A DNA stretch of 64,000 nt, from contig JAOVFP010000011.1 of assembly GCA_025738555.1 (NCBI GenBank), positions 2,356,001-2,420,000 on the forward strand, in the 5' to 3' direction. A program made the translations under genes and the position numbers. Positions 34,525 to 46,897 of the stretch are shown here, in pieces (the stretch's first letter is position 1; each line of letters starts with the position of its first letter). The stretch is from Cyathus striatus. Lineage: Eukaryota > Basidiomycota > Agaricomycetes > Agaricales > Nidulariaceae. The notes under the pieces are model-generated. The model was not told the DNA's origin. It ran no database searches and saw only the letters and a program-made list of their open reading frames with translations.

Positions 34525-35100
34525 CGTTGGGACCGTGTGCTATCGCCCCGATTGTGATGACGTTGTACTTACCCTCCTTTCTCTTCTTTTCGCTACCCTT
34601 ATAACCTCGCAGCACAGCTCGTCGGGTTCCTGCAGCAGTTCCTGGAAGTGTTCGGGGAGCTAAAGGGCAAGAAGCTGTTCCTTTCTGGAGAAAGTGTACG
34701 TCCTTTCCTTTCCTTCCTCCTCGCACTTTTTAGCTTTAACTTACATCCGTTTTTCTTTGCACAGTATCCGGGGATGTACGTCCCTTGTACCCTTCTTCAA
34801 GTCGAGGGAGATGAACTGATGATACTACGAATAGATATCGCGAATTATATGTACACACACCCTGGGACCCTCAATTTGAGTCTGCAAGGTATTTGGATGA
34901 GATGTAATGCGGGAACAGAGTCCAGCTGTTCACTTCGTGCACAAGTATGAACGTTAGCTTTCAAGTACGTTCTCCTCTACTTCCCTTCTTGTCTTATCGA
35001 TCTGGCTGGCCCCTAGATGACAGAGCTGCCGCCCGCGAAATGCAACTGTACGGACTACGTCTCTATACACGTTACGTTCCCGCCTAAAGGGCCATTGGTT
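34525..35100 (+). pseudogene. Serine carboxypeptidase (peptidase family S10) fragment
   Basis: Joined short exons give the family signature: AQLVGFLQQFLEVFGELKGK and LFLSGES (ending 34694), then an intron to 34764, YPGMYVP, a second intron, and YIANYMYTHPGTLNLSLQG. This is the segment around the nucleophile Ser of GESYAG, here GES|YPG. Beyond it come SPAVHFVHKYE followed by an in-frame TAG, and a later exon-like piece CNCTDYVSIHVTFPPKGP. The gene start, most of the N-terminal half and the Asp/His part of the triad are absent. The parent enzymes are secreted or vacuolar exopeptidases. Confidence 0.75.
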
Positions 35101-36640
35101 TTGGGTCGATGGGCTTATGTGCTGTGTGCTGATGCATTTGTGCACAAGTCGGAGCAAGCTGCTCCTGTTGGCGTCATCACGCCTTCGCTCTTGTGTGCTT
35201 TAGGCTTAGTGCATTCGTGCAGTGGCTGCGGATGAACGGCTTCTGCGCCTGGCCGCCCGCATTGTGCGTTGTCAGCGCGTTTGCGTAGCGCTCTGAATTT
35301 AGAGCTGTATAGTCTCGGCTACCCATCCGTTGACGCTCGTCCAAATCGGGATTTGCTACCGTCAACGTCTGGGATAAAACTGGCTCTCTCTTTACCCCCC
35401 TCCCCCGTTTACATCTGCTTATATCTTACTCTCTCTCCGAGTCATTTGCTGCTATGTGCTTTTGCCTATTTCTAGCTTTAAATTCGATGTTCAGGTTTGA
35501 AGAAATACGTCAGGCATATTGCCGTTTATAATTATCTATAGCCGTATTGGCAGCGGGAGTAAGTACTTTCCTGGTAATGATTGAACTTAAATGGCTTAAA
35601 AAAATAACGCCGATGCGAGGACTTTTGCGCGTCTGATTTACAACCCTTGGTAGGATAATATTTCGGCGTCGTTGTTACAGTGGGCGAGCTCCATTATTGC
35701 CAGACTATATGTACTACCGAGCCAGGGAAATGGGAGCATTACGTTTGGAATGTTGTCTAGGCTTATTCCTGACGACAGAACTTAATGACAGCAATGATAG
35801 CTGATATCATATCTTACAGCGCAGAAGTCGTTGTAGAAGTAGTAGAAGCAATATTTATGTATCGGATGCAGTGGTCTCCCCACGAAGTGGCCCTGGTCCT
35901 GACTCTGATTCACCCACGTTGCCATCAATATTGTTGTTGAAGGTACCGGCACATGGCAACTCCGTGTGCCATGCCGAGGTCGCTGACTGAGCATCCCGCG
36001 GGCGCTCTAAGGATGAACGCGATAGAGCATTGCCTCTATCGCACTCTCCGATATTCACTATAAACATAAGTATACATTAGTAAAATAGTAGGTAATATTA
36101 CATTCGTAGTATACATTGTAGAAAGGTATATAAACCCCTCCAGCTTGGCCCTGTCTACTCAATAAATATGGACGCGGATGTGTCAAGGGGTCTACCACCT
36201 GAGCTCCAACTGAGACTTTGTATCTATCCTACCAGTAACTCTTCTCAGAATATACGTACGTTCTGAACATATGCTTATCTCTCGCTACGGATGCTATTCC
36301 CTGGTGACATGACAATGATAAGTAACAATTTAATTTACGGAGGAAATGTCAATTAAGCTCAAATTAACCTAGAACCCTATTTTGAAGGGTCTGACAACGG
36401 GACTGTTCTTGGATGGCTCCGCTCCTGATGCGTAAGTAGGCATTGTTTCATTTCTCAGGCTTATCGATGTGCTATATATACCGCTTACGTTGGTCATTTC
36501 CACTATAGGTAAACGGTGTAGTGGGTAGAGGCGCACATTCCTTAATGCGTACGTGATGATACTAAGGGGATGTCCGATGAGGGATCTTCTAGTCCTCCGG
36601 GTTTCACACCCTCCCAAACCTCTTAAACGCGTTCGCACTT
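35101..36640. other. Intergenic, no gene seen
   Basis: No gene is supported. At 36121-36160 a TATATAAACCCC box followed by a CTCAATAAATATG-like stretch looks like a fungal LTR or core promoter, but no matching second copy occurs in the window. Confidence 0.35.
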
Positions 36641-36641
36641 C

Positions 36642-37808
36642 ATGTCACTGATGTTTCTTCCTTCCCCCCGTATACTTATTGCTGACTGTGAGGACATGTA
36701 TGGATGTCGGTGCAGGACATCCCCTTTTATGTGTCCTCCATTCGCTCTCGCAATTACTCGTCCTGTACGTCTTGTTTCAGACTTGCTTACTCCTGAACAG
36801 GTGGTTGACGTATTCACCCCGACAGTGGCAGCACTAGTCGTTTTGACTTGGGAGTGGGCCTCGGCGTTCCCTCATGAACTAGAATGGATATGGACGTGCG
36901 TATACTCTTTCCTTCTTCGTACCTCACAAAATAAAATGTTGTTTCCTCTAGACGACCTATAACTGTTGTTAAATGTATTTATATATATGCTCGATACGTC
37001 GGGTTGGTAGTGCAGATGTATGTTGCACCGTTTATTCTACTTCAGTCCACATTTTACGTTGGGCATTCTCAGAGTGAACTGCTTTTACCTCTTCGAGCTG
37101 TTTTCGACAGTCCCCACGCCTGAACACGCTTGCAGAACATGGTATATTGTCTTAATGTTTATAGGATTATCTCTGCTTCTGGCAATTGATTTTATTCTTA
37201 TGCTTAGAGGTGCGCAATTCTCCTATAGTCATCATTAATATTCATGTCCATCGTTCAATAAAAGTGTATGCATTATACAATAAATCAACCACAGTTGCGA
37301 TCGTCACGGGGACTTTAGGAATATCTCAGATCATCGTAGAAATTTTAGGCATCGTGCGTTCAATGCCTCATATGCCTTTCGATCCCATATGCAATTTAAC
37401 GGATGTACCGCAAGAATTATACTATTTCATGTTCGTTCATTATCTAAAGACTATAATCTGAAGTAATAGCTCATTTTTTCTACGCAGTGCACTGGAGGGT
37501 CTCATTCAGTTGGTTATATGGACCATGATGTTCAGGCGGCGCGTGGTGTTAGATTCAAGAAGCGTTGGCAGAATCCCATTGGTGGAACTGCTTGTCAGGG
37601 ATGGAACATGTGTTGCGGTTGTGACCTGCGGTAAGCTTTCCTCATACATTCTCTCCATTCAATCTGATCCTCACTCTCTTAAGCCATTTGCTTTTATAAC
37701 CTGCCGCGCACTTTACATACAGAGGCGGCTGGGGTACATCTCATATTCGTTTGGCCAATTACATTCTTCTCTGGAGCTGTATGCGCTCAATTTCCATATT
37801 ACGCATAG
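36642..37808 (+). CDS. DUF6533-type seven-helix membrane protein
   Basis: Six exons (36642-36895, 36952-37017, 37073-37209, 37265-37430, 37488-37630, 37723-37808) join in frame through introns of 55-92 nt to 283 residues. The Met at 36729 is an alternative that would shorten the protein to 254. The DUF6533 signature is clear: VVLTWEWASAFPHELEWIW, TRPITVVKCIYIYARYVGL, then CRTWYIVLMFIG, MLRVYALYNKS and finally LVELLVRDGT. Such proteins are abundant in basidiomycetes and predicted to span the membrane about seven times; the function is unknown. No break is seen. It is one of the few apparently intact host genes here, and a relative lies at 58769. Confidence 0.85.
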
Positions 37809-38034
37809 TGCTTAACGATCACATCTAGGCGTGTAGACTTGTGATGAACATGCATTGTTCTGAACTACGGCCTCAGCCCACATCTACCGAGATCAATCTT
37901 ACTTCTGTATTTGGGATTACGATTGATGACCCGTAGTTGTAATAATTAAGCGTCGTAATCCACGCATATTTCTTTGCGTTAATGATCACTCTGAACTTGG
38001 GCTTTAGGATTCAATGTGAACATATTGGAGTAAG

Positions 38035-38215
38035 ATTATGCATGAGCGTGAATTGGAGTATCAATCACGTTCACGTTCAACTCTCCACGCTCACTGCCAA
38101 ACTCCTTTAGATTGACAGTGAGCGTGATTATATATCTTATATTCACACTCACACTCAAGTTACTGGAAATATTCGTGAGCGTGAAATGAGAGTGCGTGTC
38201 GCAGTCTGTTGCTTC
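38035..38215. repeat. Inverted GAGCGTG repeats with a perfect stem
   Basis: CACGCTCACTG at 38087-38097 and CAGTGAGCGTG at 38115-38125 can form an 11-bp perfect stem. Further copies of GAGCGTGA stand at 38043 and 38176. No gene overlaps. Confidence 0.7.
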
Positions 38216-38329
38216 GCAGCTCATATTAGAGTGCCAGAGGTATTCTTCATAGCGTCCGAGGTTCGAGAGCTGGGCGGATTTGGTCCGATGGTGAGAGCGT
38301 TGAGGTGTATTGCAGAGAAAGGTTGAACG

Positions 38330-38880
38330 GCAGACGTGTTGACGCAATGTCATTGTCTGAGATTGTCAATTCTACTAGATTCCTACAGGCTTACTTCTCG
38401 GTGTACGCTATATATTACGGGCTCGAAAAACAAATTCAAATATATACATGGCATGTACGCCTGTGGAGAATTGAACCCCTACTTGATTTCGGCACGAGGC
38501 TATCAAAGTGTGATATCCACTGTACCAACGGCGCTGCTGATTGGCTTTATAACAAATCTAAGACATCTAGTAAAAAGAAGATATAATTTCAGTCGAATTT
38601 TTATTTTAGCGTGGTAATTATTCGAACTGCTACCGCTTGCTATTCGGTCTACACTTTACTACATTATTACGGGCTCGAAAATAGTCCATAGTCCATACAG
38701 CGTGTATACGCCGGTGGGGAATTGAACCCCTACTTGACTTCGTGCACGAGGTTATCGAAGTATCTGGTTTACGATTTGAAGAACTTCTCGAAGAATTGAA
38801 CCCCTGATTGATCTCGTACACGGAGGCTATCAATGCATGGTATCCCCTTTACCAATTGTGCCGTTGATTTGGTTTATAAT
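38330..38880 (-). repeat. Tandem tRNA-derived repeat units (two to three)
   Basis: Units of about 240-260 bp each contain the phrase ATTACGGGCTCGAAAA, then GTGGGGAATTGAACCCCTAC (complement of a B box), then an A-box complement near ATCCACTGTACCAACGGC. On the minus strand the order is A box, a stem CTTTGAT/ATCAAG enclosing an extra loop, B box. The third unit (38790-38880) is partial. Confidence 0.75.
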
Positions 38881-39550
38881 GAACCGTAGATATCATACAA
38901 CTCCTGCCACTAGCAAGCCTATTGAAGTTAATCTTATTTGGATTACTGAAGTACTGTAAGGTTAGTTTTCCATGCACCCAGAGAAAAAAATAAATGATCA
39001 TGAATATACTATCATGTAACAAGTGTTTAAAGCTGCCTCGAGTGTTTAAAAATAGCTCGAAACCTACTTTATCTCAGCACCCTCCTCTACCACATCTTTG
39101 AAACTTTTCAGATCATTACCGCACATATGGTAGGGCATATATCAAAGTTATAGGATGATTGGATGAGTATATATTCTTTAATGGTAGAAATAATGTCGAA
39201 AGGTGTCAAAATGTAATGGAGATCCGAAATCAAATATAAGATTTAGCAAGATCCTGGCGGGAAATACTTATGATAATTTGCGTATCTTTAGCACACGCCG
39301 GCACCAGCCCATATGTCAAATTTCACTGTGACAGTGTGTCACTTAAAAGCTAGCTACACTCTCCGGATGTGCCCCGCTACTCCACTACAACAAAAAATTA
39401 CGGATATAAGTATATATTCATGGTCCCAAGGAGCCTGAATATGTGTATCTGAAACATGAAGTCTCGAAGTGTTGTGCAAAAAGAGGAAATGGGGAATGAG
39501 TAATTTTTTATATAAAAACTTTTAACCACACAAGAATACTCTATATTACG
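38881..39550. other. Intergenic, no gene seen
   Basis: The segment between the repeat array and the VPS10 fragment shows no coding or structural signal that I can support. Confidence 0.35.
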
Positions 39551-39619
39551 CCGAAGGGGAGTCGAACCCTTTTCAATCAAATGGAAGGCAAGCATGATAA
39601 CCGCTTCACCATCGGCGTG
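39551..39619 (-). repeat. tRNA-Gly(UCC)-like pseudogene
   Basis: The minus strand has a perfect 7-bp acceptor (ACGCCGA with TCGGCGT), D-arm text GGTGAAGCGGTTATC, an anticodon region TTGCCTTCCA consistent with UCC, and the T-loop GGTTCGACTCCCC. The 3' half of the anticodon stem is replaced (TTTGATTG), so the arm cannot close. It lies about 150 bp upstream of a VPS10 exon 1 copy, in the opposite direction. Confidence 0.65.
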
Positions 39620-39769
39620 TCTGAATAAATGATAAGACCGTGAGAAGACACGTCTAGTGAGTGGCAGTGCAGTGACGCGCTCGCAGCTCTCCTTACCAAC
39701 GCACAACAAATTATCCATATCACAAACTGCGCACAGCACGCACGCAGTGTTTCTTTCTCTCCAACCACC

Positions 39770-40167
39770 ATGATCCTCCGTCGCCCTCCATGGGCCACAG
39801 GCTCGTCCTCATCCTCATCCTCATTTCTCTCTGGCCTTCTATTGTTCTCTGTTCTATGTGTCTGTCTCGGCTTGTTGGGAAGAGTGGGAGCGGTAGACCC
39901 AAGACACAGTTTGACCTCATTCAAGAATCTGCCTGCTAATTTATTTTTCTTCGATGATACCGAGGTGCGTCTCTTCCTTCTCACTTTCTCTTTAAGCAAA
40001 AATGGAAGCTGATACGATACAATTGGAAATAGTCGGCAATCTACCACGACTCGATAGAAGGCATCGTATACGTGTCCCAGAATGAGGGGAAGAGCTGAGA
40101 TAAGGCGGATGATATTCCAAAGGGGAAGGCTACGATGGTCATTGAGCATCCTTTTGATAACCATTAT
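39770..40167 (+). pseudogene. VPS10: VPS10 5' fragment (exons 1-2)
   Basis: This is a nearly exact copy of 48397-48817: serine run, signal peptide, [18 protein letters not shown], intron 1 and exon 2. Exon 2 has TGG to TGA in EGKSW (near 40098), but it keeps the GGGG run that is one base short in the main gene. Similarity continues into intron 2 and stops around 40215. The copy then abuts a GMC oxidoreductase fragment in the same orientation. It cannot encode a receptor. Confidence 0.9.
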
Positions 40168-40310
40168 GTGAGTTTTTTGTGTTTCTGCTTTGGGTTGGGC
40201 TTGGGGGTGGGGACTATGCAGCATGCTGCTTGCGTACTACATCCTACCTTCCCACCCTCATAGTATAATTCTGTGCTCAGCCATTTTTAATGAAAGATAT
40301 CGTTCTTAGG

Positions 40311-40736
40311 CAAAGCATGGAAGTCGCACATAATCTGGGTGTAGCCTTCCAGGCGCTGATCAGTGATTTGTTCGGTGCTGAGTTGTCCCCTGGTACGACT
40401 GTGCGGACTTATGAAGATTGGGACAATTGGCCTAGGAATGAAGGTGCTGAAATGCAGCATCATCCTACCGCAAGCTGTGTGACGCTCCCTCGTTCACTTG
40501 GTGGTGTGGTGGGTAAGAGGACAAAAGTACACGGAATGGAGAATGTGCGAATCGTGGATTTGAGTGTCTATCCATTTGAATTTGTTGCTTATGTACGTAT
40601 TCTCTTTTTCCTTTTTATCCCCCTTGTTTGAATTTCGCTGATGATGTTGTATCTTTAGCTTGCGTCTGCGACGTACGGACTAGCTGAGCTAGGCGCACAA
40701 CTGATTAAGGACAACCCAATTATTGTCAATGTGTAG
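40311..40736 (+). pseudogene. GMC oxidoreductase C-terminal fragment
   Basis: This is the last part of a flavin (FAD) GMC-family oxidase or dehydrogenase. It shows SPGTTVRTYEDWDNW, the catalytic His motif HHPTASC, GGVVGKRTKVHGMENVRIVD and VYPFEF, then an intron of about 65 nt and SATYGLAELGAQLI to the stop at 40734-40736. The FAD-binding N-terminal two thirds are absent. The residue after PFEFVA is Tyr where many relatives have the second catalytic His, consistent with CAT to TAT. The upstream neighbour is the VPS10 fragment, so this is a chimeric junction of two broken genes. Confidence 0.8.
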
Positions 40737-41231
40737 GTATCATTTGCTATGTCCAAAGCTAGGACTTCGTATGCTGGATTCAATGGCAGTTCTGGGAATG
40801 GTGACTTTTGTGCTTCTACAACTGCTTTCTGTCTTGTAGATTTAATTTCTGTACGATACATGCGACACCTCATTTTACTTATCTCTTCTCTGCAACACCT
40901 TATTTTCCATGACCCGACTTTCTGACACCTGTGAAGTAGATAGCTTTATTAGCTCATGAACTAAATTCATGTATTGTATAAGGTAGAAGTAGTCGTGATT
41001 TTGTAGTACGATTTTAGGCCGGGAACAGTAGATAATCATACAGAGGGGTAATGCCGTTGAGACATGAGATAGATATAAAAGGACTGCTAACAGCGCCACA
41101 TATCATGTATGTTGAAAAAGATGCCTTTGATATGTACTTGGTCATCGAGAACGGCAAAGCTTGAACTTATATCAGGTACACAAATTATAGTTATAAGTGC
41201 GATGGAAACATAGTAATCATTCCAAACTCAA

Positions 41232-42533
41232 TTATAGACAAGACTCATCCTCGACCCTCCAATACCCGAAGATGTTGGGCCAATCATAAATACCCTGTCA
41301 GCAAATAAAATTGTAATATTAGTAAGTAAAATAACGGGTATGGAACGTATAAAGAACCAGGGAACATACCCAGTTTTCACAATGCTCTGGTCCATCAAAG
41401 TGTCTGCCTTTAAAGTCAACAGGAGTCTTAATGCAGACATCACGCCAGTCATATGCTTCACTAAGAGTGAAATGCTCTAGGTGATGCTGAACTTCCTATG
41501 TAAGGAATAACATTCAGACCAACACATATTCAAGGAAGGGAAGTGGTTACCCGCAGTCCAGAGCCAGGCGCTGTACATCCCTACGGAATGGAGTTAAAAG
41601 TAAACATGTCCGAAAACAGGTTCTGAAATACTCACATTGTCTTGGTATCTATTCCACCTTGGTTTACACCCGGGCTCGTCAAAATCTACCACCCAATGAC
41701 CCCGCACCCCCTGTTCTCCTAAATCATCGCACCACATAGGCTTCACCTCTCTCCCATGCACCCTCGTAGCCGTCTCCATACAAGCTGCGATTCGATCACC
41801 TGTATAAGCCTGAATGCGTTGTAATGTAGACGAGTATCGTCTGCTGTTGTAGCTCTCGCACTTGCCAATATCCAATAGAGCCCAAAACATTCCTGCCTTC
41901 CGACGCTCCTCCTCCTCTTTTTTACGTTTTTGTACCTTCCGTTCCCACTCATTGTCCATATCTTTAAGTCGTTTCTTGTGCTCCAGTATTTCTTTCTCCA
42001 TACGTTCACGAATCGAGGGCCAGTCAGTGTTGCAGTGATATCCTATCCCCCATGATACGACTAGTGTGATGACAATGGATATTAACAGTACTAGGTGAAG
42101 CCAATTGAACCTAGTAGGCTTGTGTGTTTTCTGTGATGTAAGATTTGAACCAAGAAGAGGTTCATGGTCCGATTCCCTAGTATCTGAGAGAACGGATAAA
42201 GTATGAATACATAAATGTACCGCAGCATAACGAGAAATTCGAAATGGACGCACCGGAAGTGTCAGGAGGAGCTTGGTAACCTACACCGGCTGCGTTGTAC
42301 GATGGGGGAGAGTCTCCACTACATGTACATATTGGAATTTACAGATGATGCATCAGATGAGTAATGACATACCTTTTAGATGATACGAGGGTTGGATCTT
42401 GGTGGTTTGTCCGGGTCATACCGTAGTATCGCGCTTCTCGTGGTGGGGGGTTTGGAAAATGGTGGTATGGAACGGTGGGAAGCGGACCTTCAAAATCGTA
42501 CAGCATTTCAACATCTGAGCGCCCATTTGCCAA
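41232..42533 (-). CDS. Agaricomycete orphan membrane protein with coiled coil
   Basis: Six exons (42533-42373, 42318-42254, 42183-41636, 41580-41551, 41495-41370, 41294-41232) join in frame across introns of 54-75 nt and give 330 residues. A hydrophilic N-terminus is followed by one membrane helix (about residues 104-124) and a charged coiled coil (about 129-172). The C-terminal region then contains two related blocks of the form C.xT......G......P..C......G.W.VD...C (ATRVHGREVKPMWC with GHWVVDFDEPGC, and CIKTPVDFKGRHFDGPEHC with GYWRVEDESC). I know this pattern only from uncharacterised basidiomycete proteins. The Cys-rich part is probably extracellular or lumenal, by inference. No lesion is seen. 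Confidence 0.82.
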
Positions 42534-45500
42534 CCATTTAGGTGTCTGTAGGTTTACACGTGTAAAGCTTCCTCGTCGGAAAAAGAGTGTGCAGCTTACA
42601 TACTGCCGGCTACCCGGAACCTGGTCATACCCAGAACCTGGTCAATCCTCATCTTGTCGCTTTCACAATCGCTTTCCGCCCAGTTTTTTTGTACATATTT
42701 GTAGTTAGCTATCATAGTAACACAATACTCAATTTTCGTGGTGAGAGCATATCTGGTTACTGAGAAATATTGCAATGAGTATGTGATTCTGATCAAAGTT
42801 GGCTAAATTTAGCATGCAGATTCTCACACGCTTTCTCGAAGACGATTTCTCTGCATTTTCCATCCCCATCCTTGTACAACATAATGTTGTGTAGCTATTT
42901 TCGAGCACCCTTTATTCAATGGAGCATCTTCTAATGTAATAATTGCTATATATCTTAGGTTATAATGCTAATTTTTAGTATAGTAGTAGTAGAATAATAA
43001 TTTAGAGCATATATATGAAAATCAATACACCACTTGAACAACATGCCTGAAGAGACTAAGGCTTCTGGAAATGGATATATCTACATGAACCATCACAGAA
43101 CATCATAGATCAGATTTTTGCGATTTTATTTGCAGTGGTATGCATAGATATGATATGCATGGCTTATTTCATTCTTTATGGTCTATTTGAGAAGAATCTT
43201 AAGTTACAGACTAAATGAAGCCAATAATTCAACTTAAATAGGATATATCTATGTCTTAATATTGTAGCAAGTCCGCACGAAAGCTGTAGCTTCAATAGAA
43301 ACATTATACAATGGCAATAAGACTGAAAACAACATACTCGTTAGCGACATCAATGAGTTCTAAGCTTAGTCAAAGCTTAGTAATTAATACTAGCCGATAC
43401 CCTGTCAGGGTTATACATGTGCTGACCAGGTTCCGGTTACCAAAATCGTCAGGAGACGCCAGAATAAAAATATTCATAGCACGTTAAAGAGAACCTCAAA
43501 AATTCTGATTCAAAGTGTGATAGAATCTAAAATAAATACATAATGCAGCACATACATTTTATGTTCAAAAAATAGACACTGGAATGGACAATTCACATTT
43601 TACGCTAGAGTGACCAGGATCTAGATCGGCAGCAGTAGGATTTCAGGTCATGGAATGTCCCAAAATGCCTTTATTAGTCACACAACATCATTGCAAGGCA
43701 TTAAATATAAAGCAGTAGGGCTGGCAAGCAGCAAAGCCCACTACTCTCTTGAAAAGCATTGATAATTAACTGCTTACTCAGTAAGTGCAGTAAATTAATT
43801 TATGCCCTATACTGTGTTATTAAATAATTAGTGAATGTGAATCTATGTAGAGCCAACAATATGATTGGATTTTTGCTCGCTGTCGATAATCCACTAAATT
43901 ATCCCAAGCTCTTCATGAAATCCAACAGTTTTATTAGTTCTATTTGTTCAAGTTGTCATGGGGAAAAATAGATATGAAAAATACATGTAACAGGTAAGGG
44001 ACTGAATGGGTATATTATAATGTGTAATGATCAAGTAATGATTGGCTTCAGGCATGGCATGTCATCGAGTCAGGTCTTTGCAGAAAGGACAGTTGGGCTG
44101 TATGACGAAACTATTACAACTGACCATAGATGACATGGATAGCAGGCTACAGGGGATGCGACACAGTAGTGCCATCATGACAACATTGAACAAGGCAAAA
44201 AGGGAGGAGGGAAAAAGGGTCCTAGTCCCACACAACGAACTGAGGCTCTGTGAGGTGATTGAAGTGTCCCACTAGCCATGTGAGGTGAGTCAGGGTCAAC
44301 AAGAGTCAATTACTTGGCTTGAACACCCTGCATAACAGAGAGGATGGGGAGGGGGGATGGAGATGAGTTGTTGAAGCCTCTGCATAATGATTTGTGTGGC
44401 AAGTTGACAGCATAGTGGTTAAAGGATTACAATCAACATCACAACACAGATCAGGACTGTCAGTAGCATCAGTAGTAAAAGTCGAGGTGAGTTGGTTGAG
44501 GGGCGTATATTGTATGAGTCAGCTGAAAGTAATAGTGTATCAGAGAGGACATGGAGGGAGGCACAATGATGGGTTGTCAAAGCATCAGTGTTTTGGGTAT
44601 GCTATTATGGTAATAGGGCAACACAGACAGATTCTCTTGGAAATCCAAGCCTGCATGTTGAAGGAATGACGTGGTTGCAAAGTGGTGTGATACACAATAT
44701 GTGGCACTTTAACTCAAAAATGAAAATGAACAAGTGACAATAACATTAAAGAGCTTGAAGAGAAGAGAAAATGGCAGAAATAATGTAGGAAAATTGTTAT
44801 GATTTTCTTTCTTTTATTATTTACACATGTTTTCTTCTCATTTCATTGACTTGTTTGGTATCACCTTTGACACCAAACACATGATTTCCTACTTACACAG
44901 TTATCTTTAGTCATGACTCATGTCAAGTCATTATACCATACTTAGTTTATCTTTCTTTCTTCTTACTGTGCTGCAGTAATGCACAGTTGATGCACAGCAT
45001 CTTTACTTATCAGGACTTATTACTTAACTATTATTAGTATGATTTACTTGTATTTAAACAGTAGGAACTTGGGCTATAGAGCTCAAGCTTCAGCTTAAAT
45101 TGAACTAGCTCTTATTTGATTCATCTTCTTCGCTTGTACTTAAGTCTAATCAACTTAAGAGCTTGAAGATCAAGACTACTTGAACTCAATACTGATTTAC
45201 CTGTTCTTTGAACTTATAAATCACATGACTATCAGACTTGTATGATAAACGTCTCAACCAGAACTTTATCATAACAAAAATGAATGTATGAAGGGAGATG
45301 GATAGGAACAAGGAAATAAAAGAAGGAGGAGAAGGAATCACTTCCAAATTCTTGTCTGTTCCACTTGATGAGGATCCAGAACACTTCAGGTTCTATCTAG
45401 TAGCGAGGTGATGGAGTGTGCACAAGAACTAGAGTGTAGCACAGAGTGCAGTGATATTTGTGTGAGGAAGAGGGAAGGAGGGGTAATGTACTGAACCAGA

Positions 45501-46850
45501 CATGTTCCAGCAGTTTGTTAACATGAGGTGCAAGTAGTAGGTGACATAACTTGGGATCGACATCATATATGCACTTTGACACTAATCATTGATTTATATA
45601 TCAACTAGAAATGAACCAATAAATAAGAGAAATAGGATATCACAAGAAGAAATAACCATACCACCTACATGAAATCTCCATGCCCTAACACATAAACATG
45701 AAGCATGTGAATCACGATTGTATGGTCTTCTCCAGTGTACATGGTATCATTCAGGAAATTCGACTCATGGGCTAAGGTGAAGAAGCCAATACGAAGGAAT
45801 AACGAAAAATTGAGCATCCAGATAGCATGCTAATAAGGAGGGGGATGAGCATGCATGCGGGGTTGAGGGTAACACATTGTCACAGGTATTCAGAAAAGTT
45901 CCAACTAATCAAGTTGAGATCTTATCCAAGATCCTCATAAGTATACTGTAAATGTTATACTTGGGGTTGGCACTTGAGATATACCAAATGTTCCGGAGGC
46001 CGTATATAATTGTAAAGAGGTGACAGATGTTTGTGTAATTCAAGTTTCGAGAAGTGTACTATTCGTGCTCGCCAATGACTCTTTACTAAGACTCACAGGT
46101 CAAGTCACTGGCAATACTTTCTGTTATTAATCTCGGACTTACAGAAACATAATAGTGGTGTGGCACAACTTACTGCTAGCCCGGGGATTCAGTGGGGACA
46201 AGTTGCGAGAATAACACTCCATTCCTCGTGCCACAGTCAATATATATTTAAGGAAACATTAAACCAAGCTAGGAAACAGAAGACAGTGATGTCGGGAGCG
46301 TGTATGTGAGCCGGATAACGGTCAATATACTATGTGTGCACAGCCGGGACCCGTATATACCTTCATGACAAATGAAAATACACAATAGCGATGTAGGAAG
46401 TAAAACTGGAACTGCCGTCCATATAATTGATGTTTACAGCACCTGCCAATACTATATAGTGACCAACGCGATCGTTATCGCAGGCAGCTACATCAATCAC
46501 TAGATTTCTGTCACCTGATATTGAAATATAGCAATGATATCTTGATGTAAGTCACCAGCTTGAAGGCTTCCCTCACACTTATAGTATAGGTCTGCTAAAC
46601 TCAACGAATTAAAAGGCTTATCCTCGCTTTAAGCCAGGACATCACAGCCATATCGTTGATGTGCACATGCATACAACAAGTGCCTACAATAGTTATATCA
46701 TATGTAACAGTGACCAAACGCGATTGTTGCCGCAGGCAGCTACATCAATCACTTGATTTCTGTCACCTGATATTAAAACATAGCAATGATACTTATCGTA
46801 TGAACCAACATTGAATTGCTTTTGACCAGATACTATGAAACTCCAAGTGT
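42534..46850. other. 4.3 kb gene-poor region
   Basis: No gene is supported. The phrase CCAGGTTCCGGTTACC at 43427-43442 resembles text near 42603-42640 in a degenerate way. Open frames at 44042-44275 and 44394-44669 have no motif. Two related segments of about 70 bp, 46470-46540 and 46730-46795 (GCAGGCAGCTACATCAATCA), form a direct duplication spaced about 255 bp; on the minus strand both begin IDVAAC, from a protein I cannot name. Confidence 0.4.
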
Positions 46851-46897
46851 TATTCCGCTCTGAATGGGAAAACTATGACTCTCTGATTGATTAAAAC

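Noticed and set aside
39551..39619. A functional tRNA-Gly gene
   Set aside because: The acceptor and T-arm are good, but the anticodon stem cannot pair; the copies at 5793 and 48166 are also damaged.
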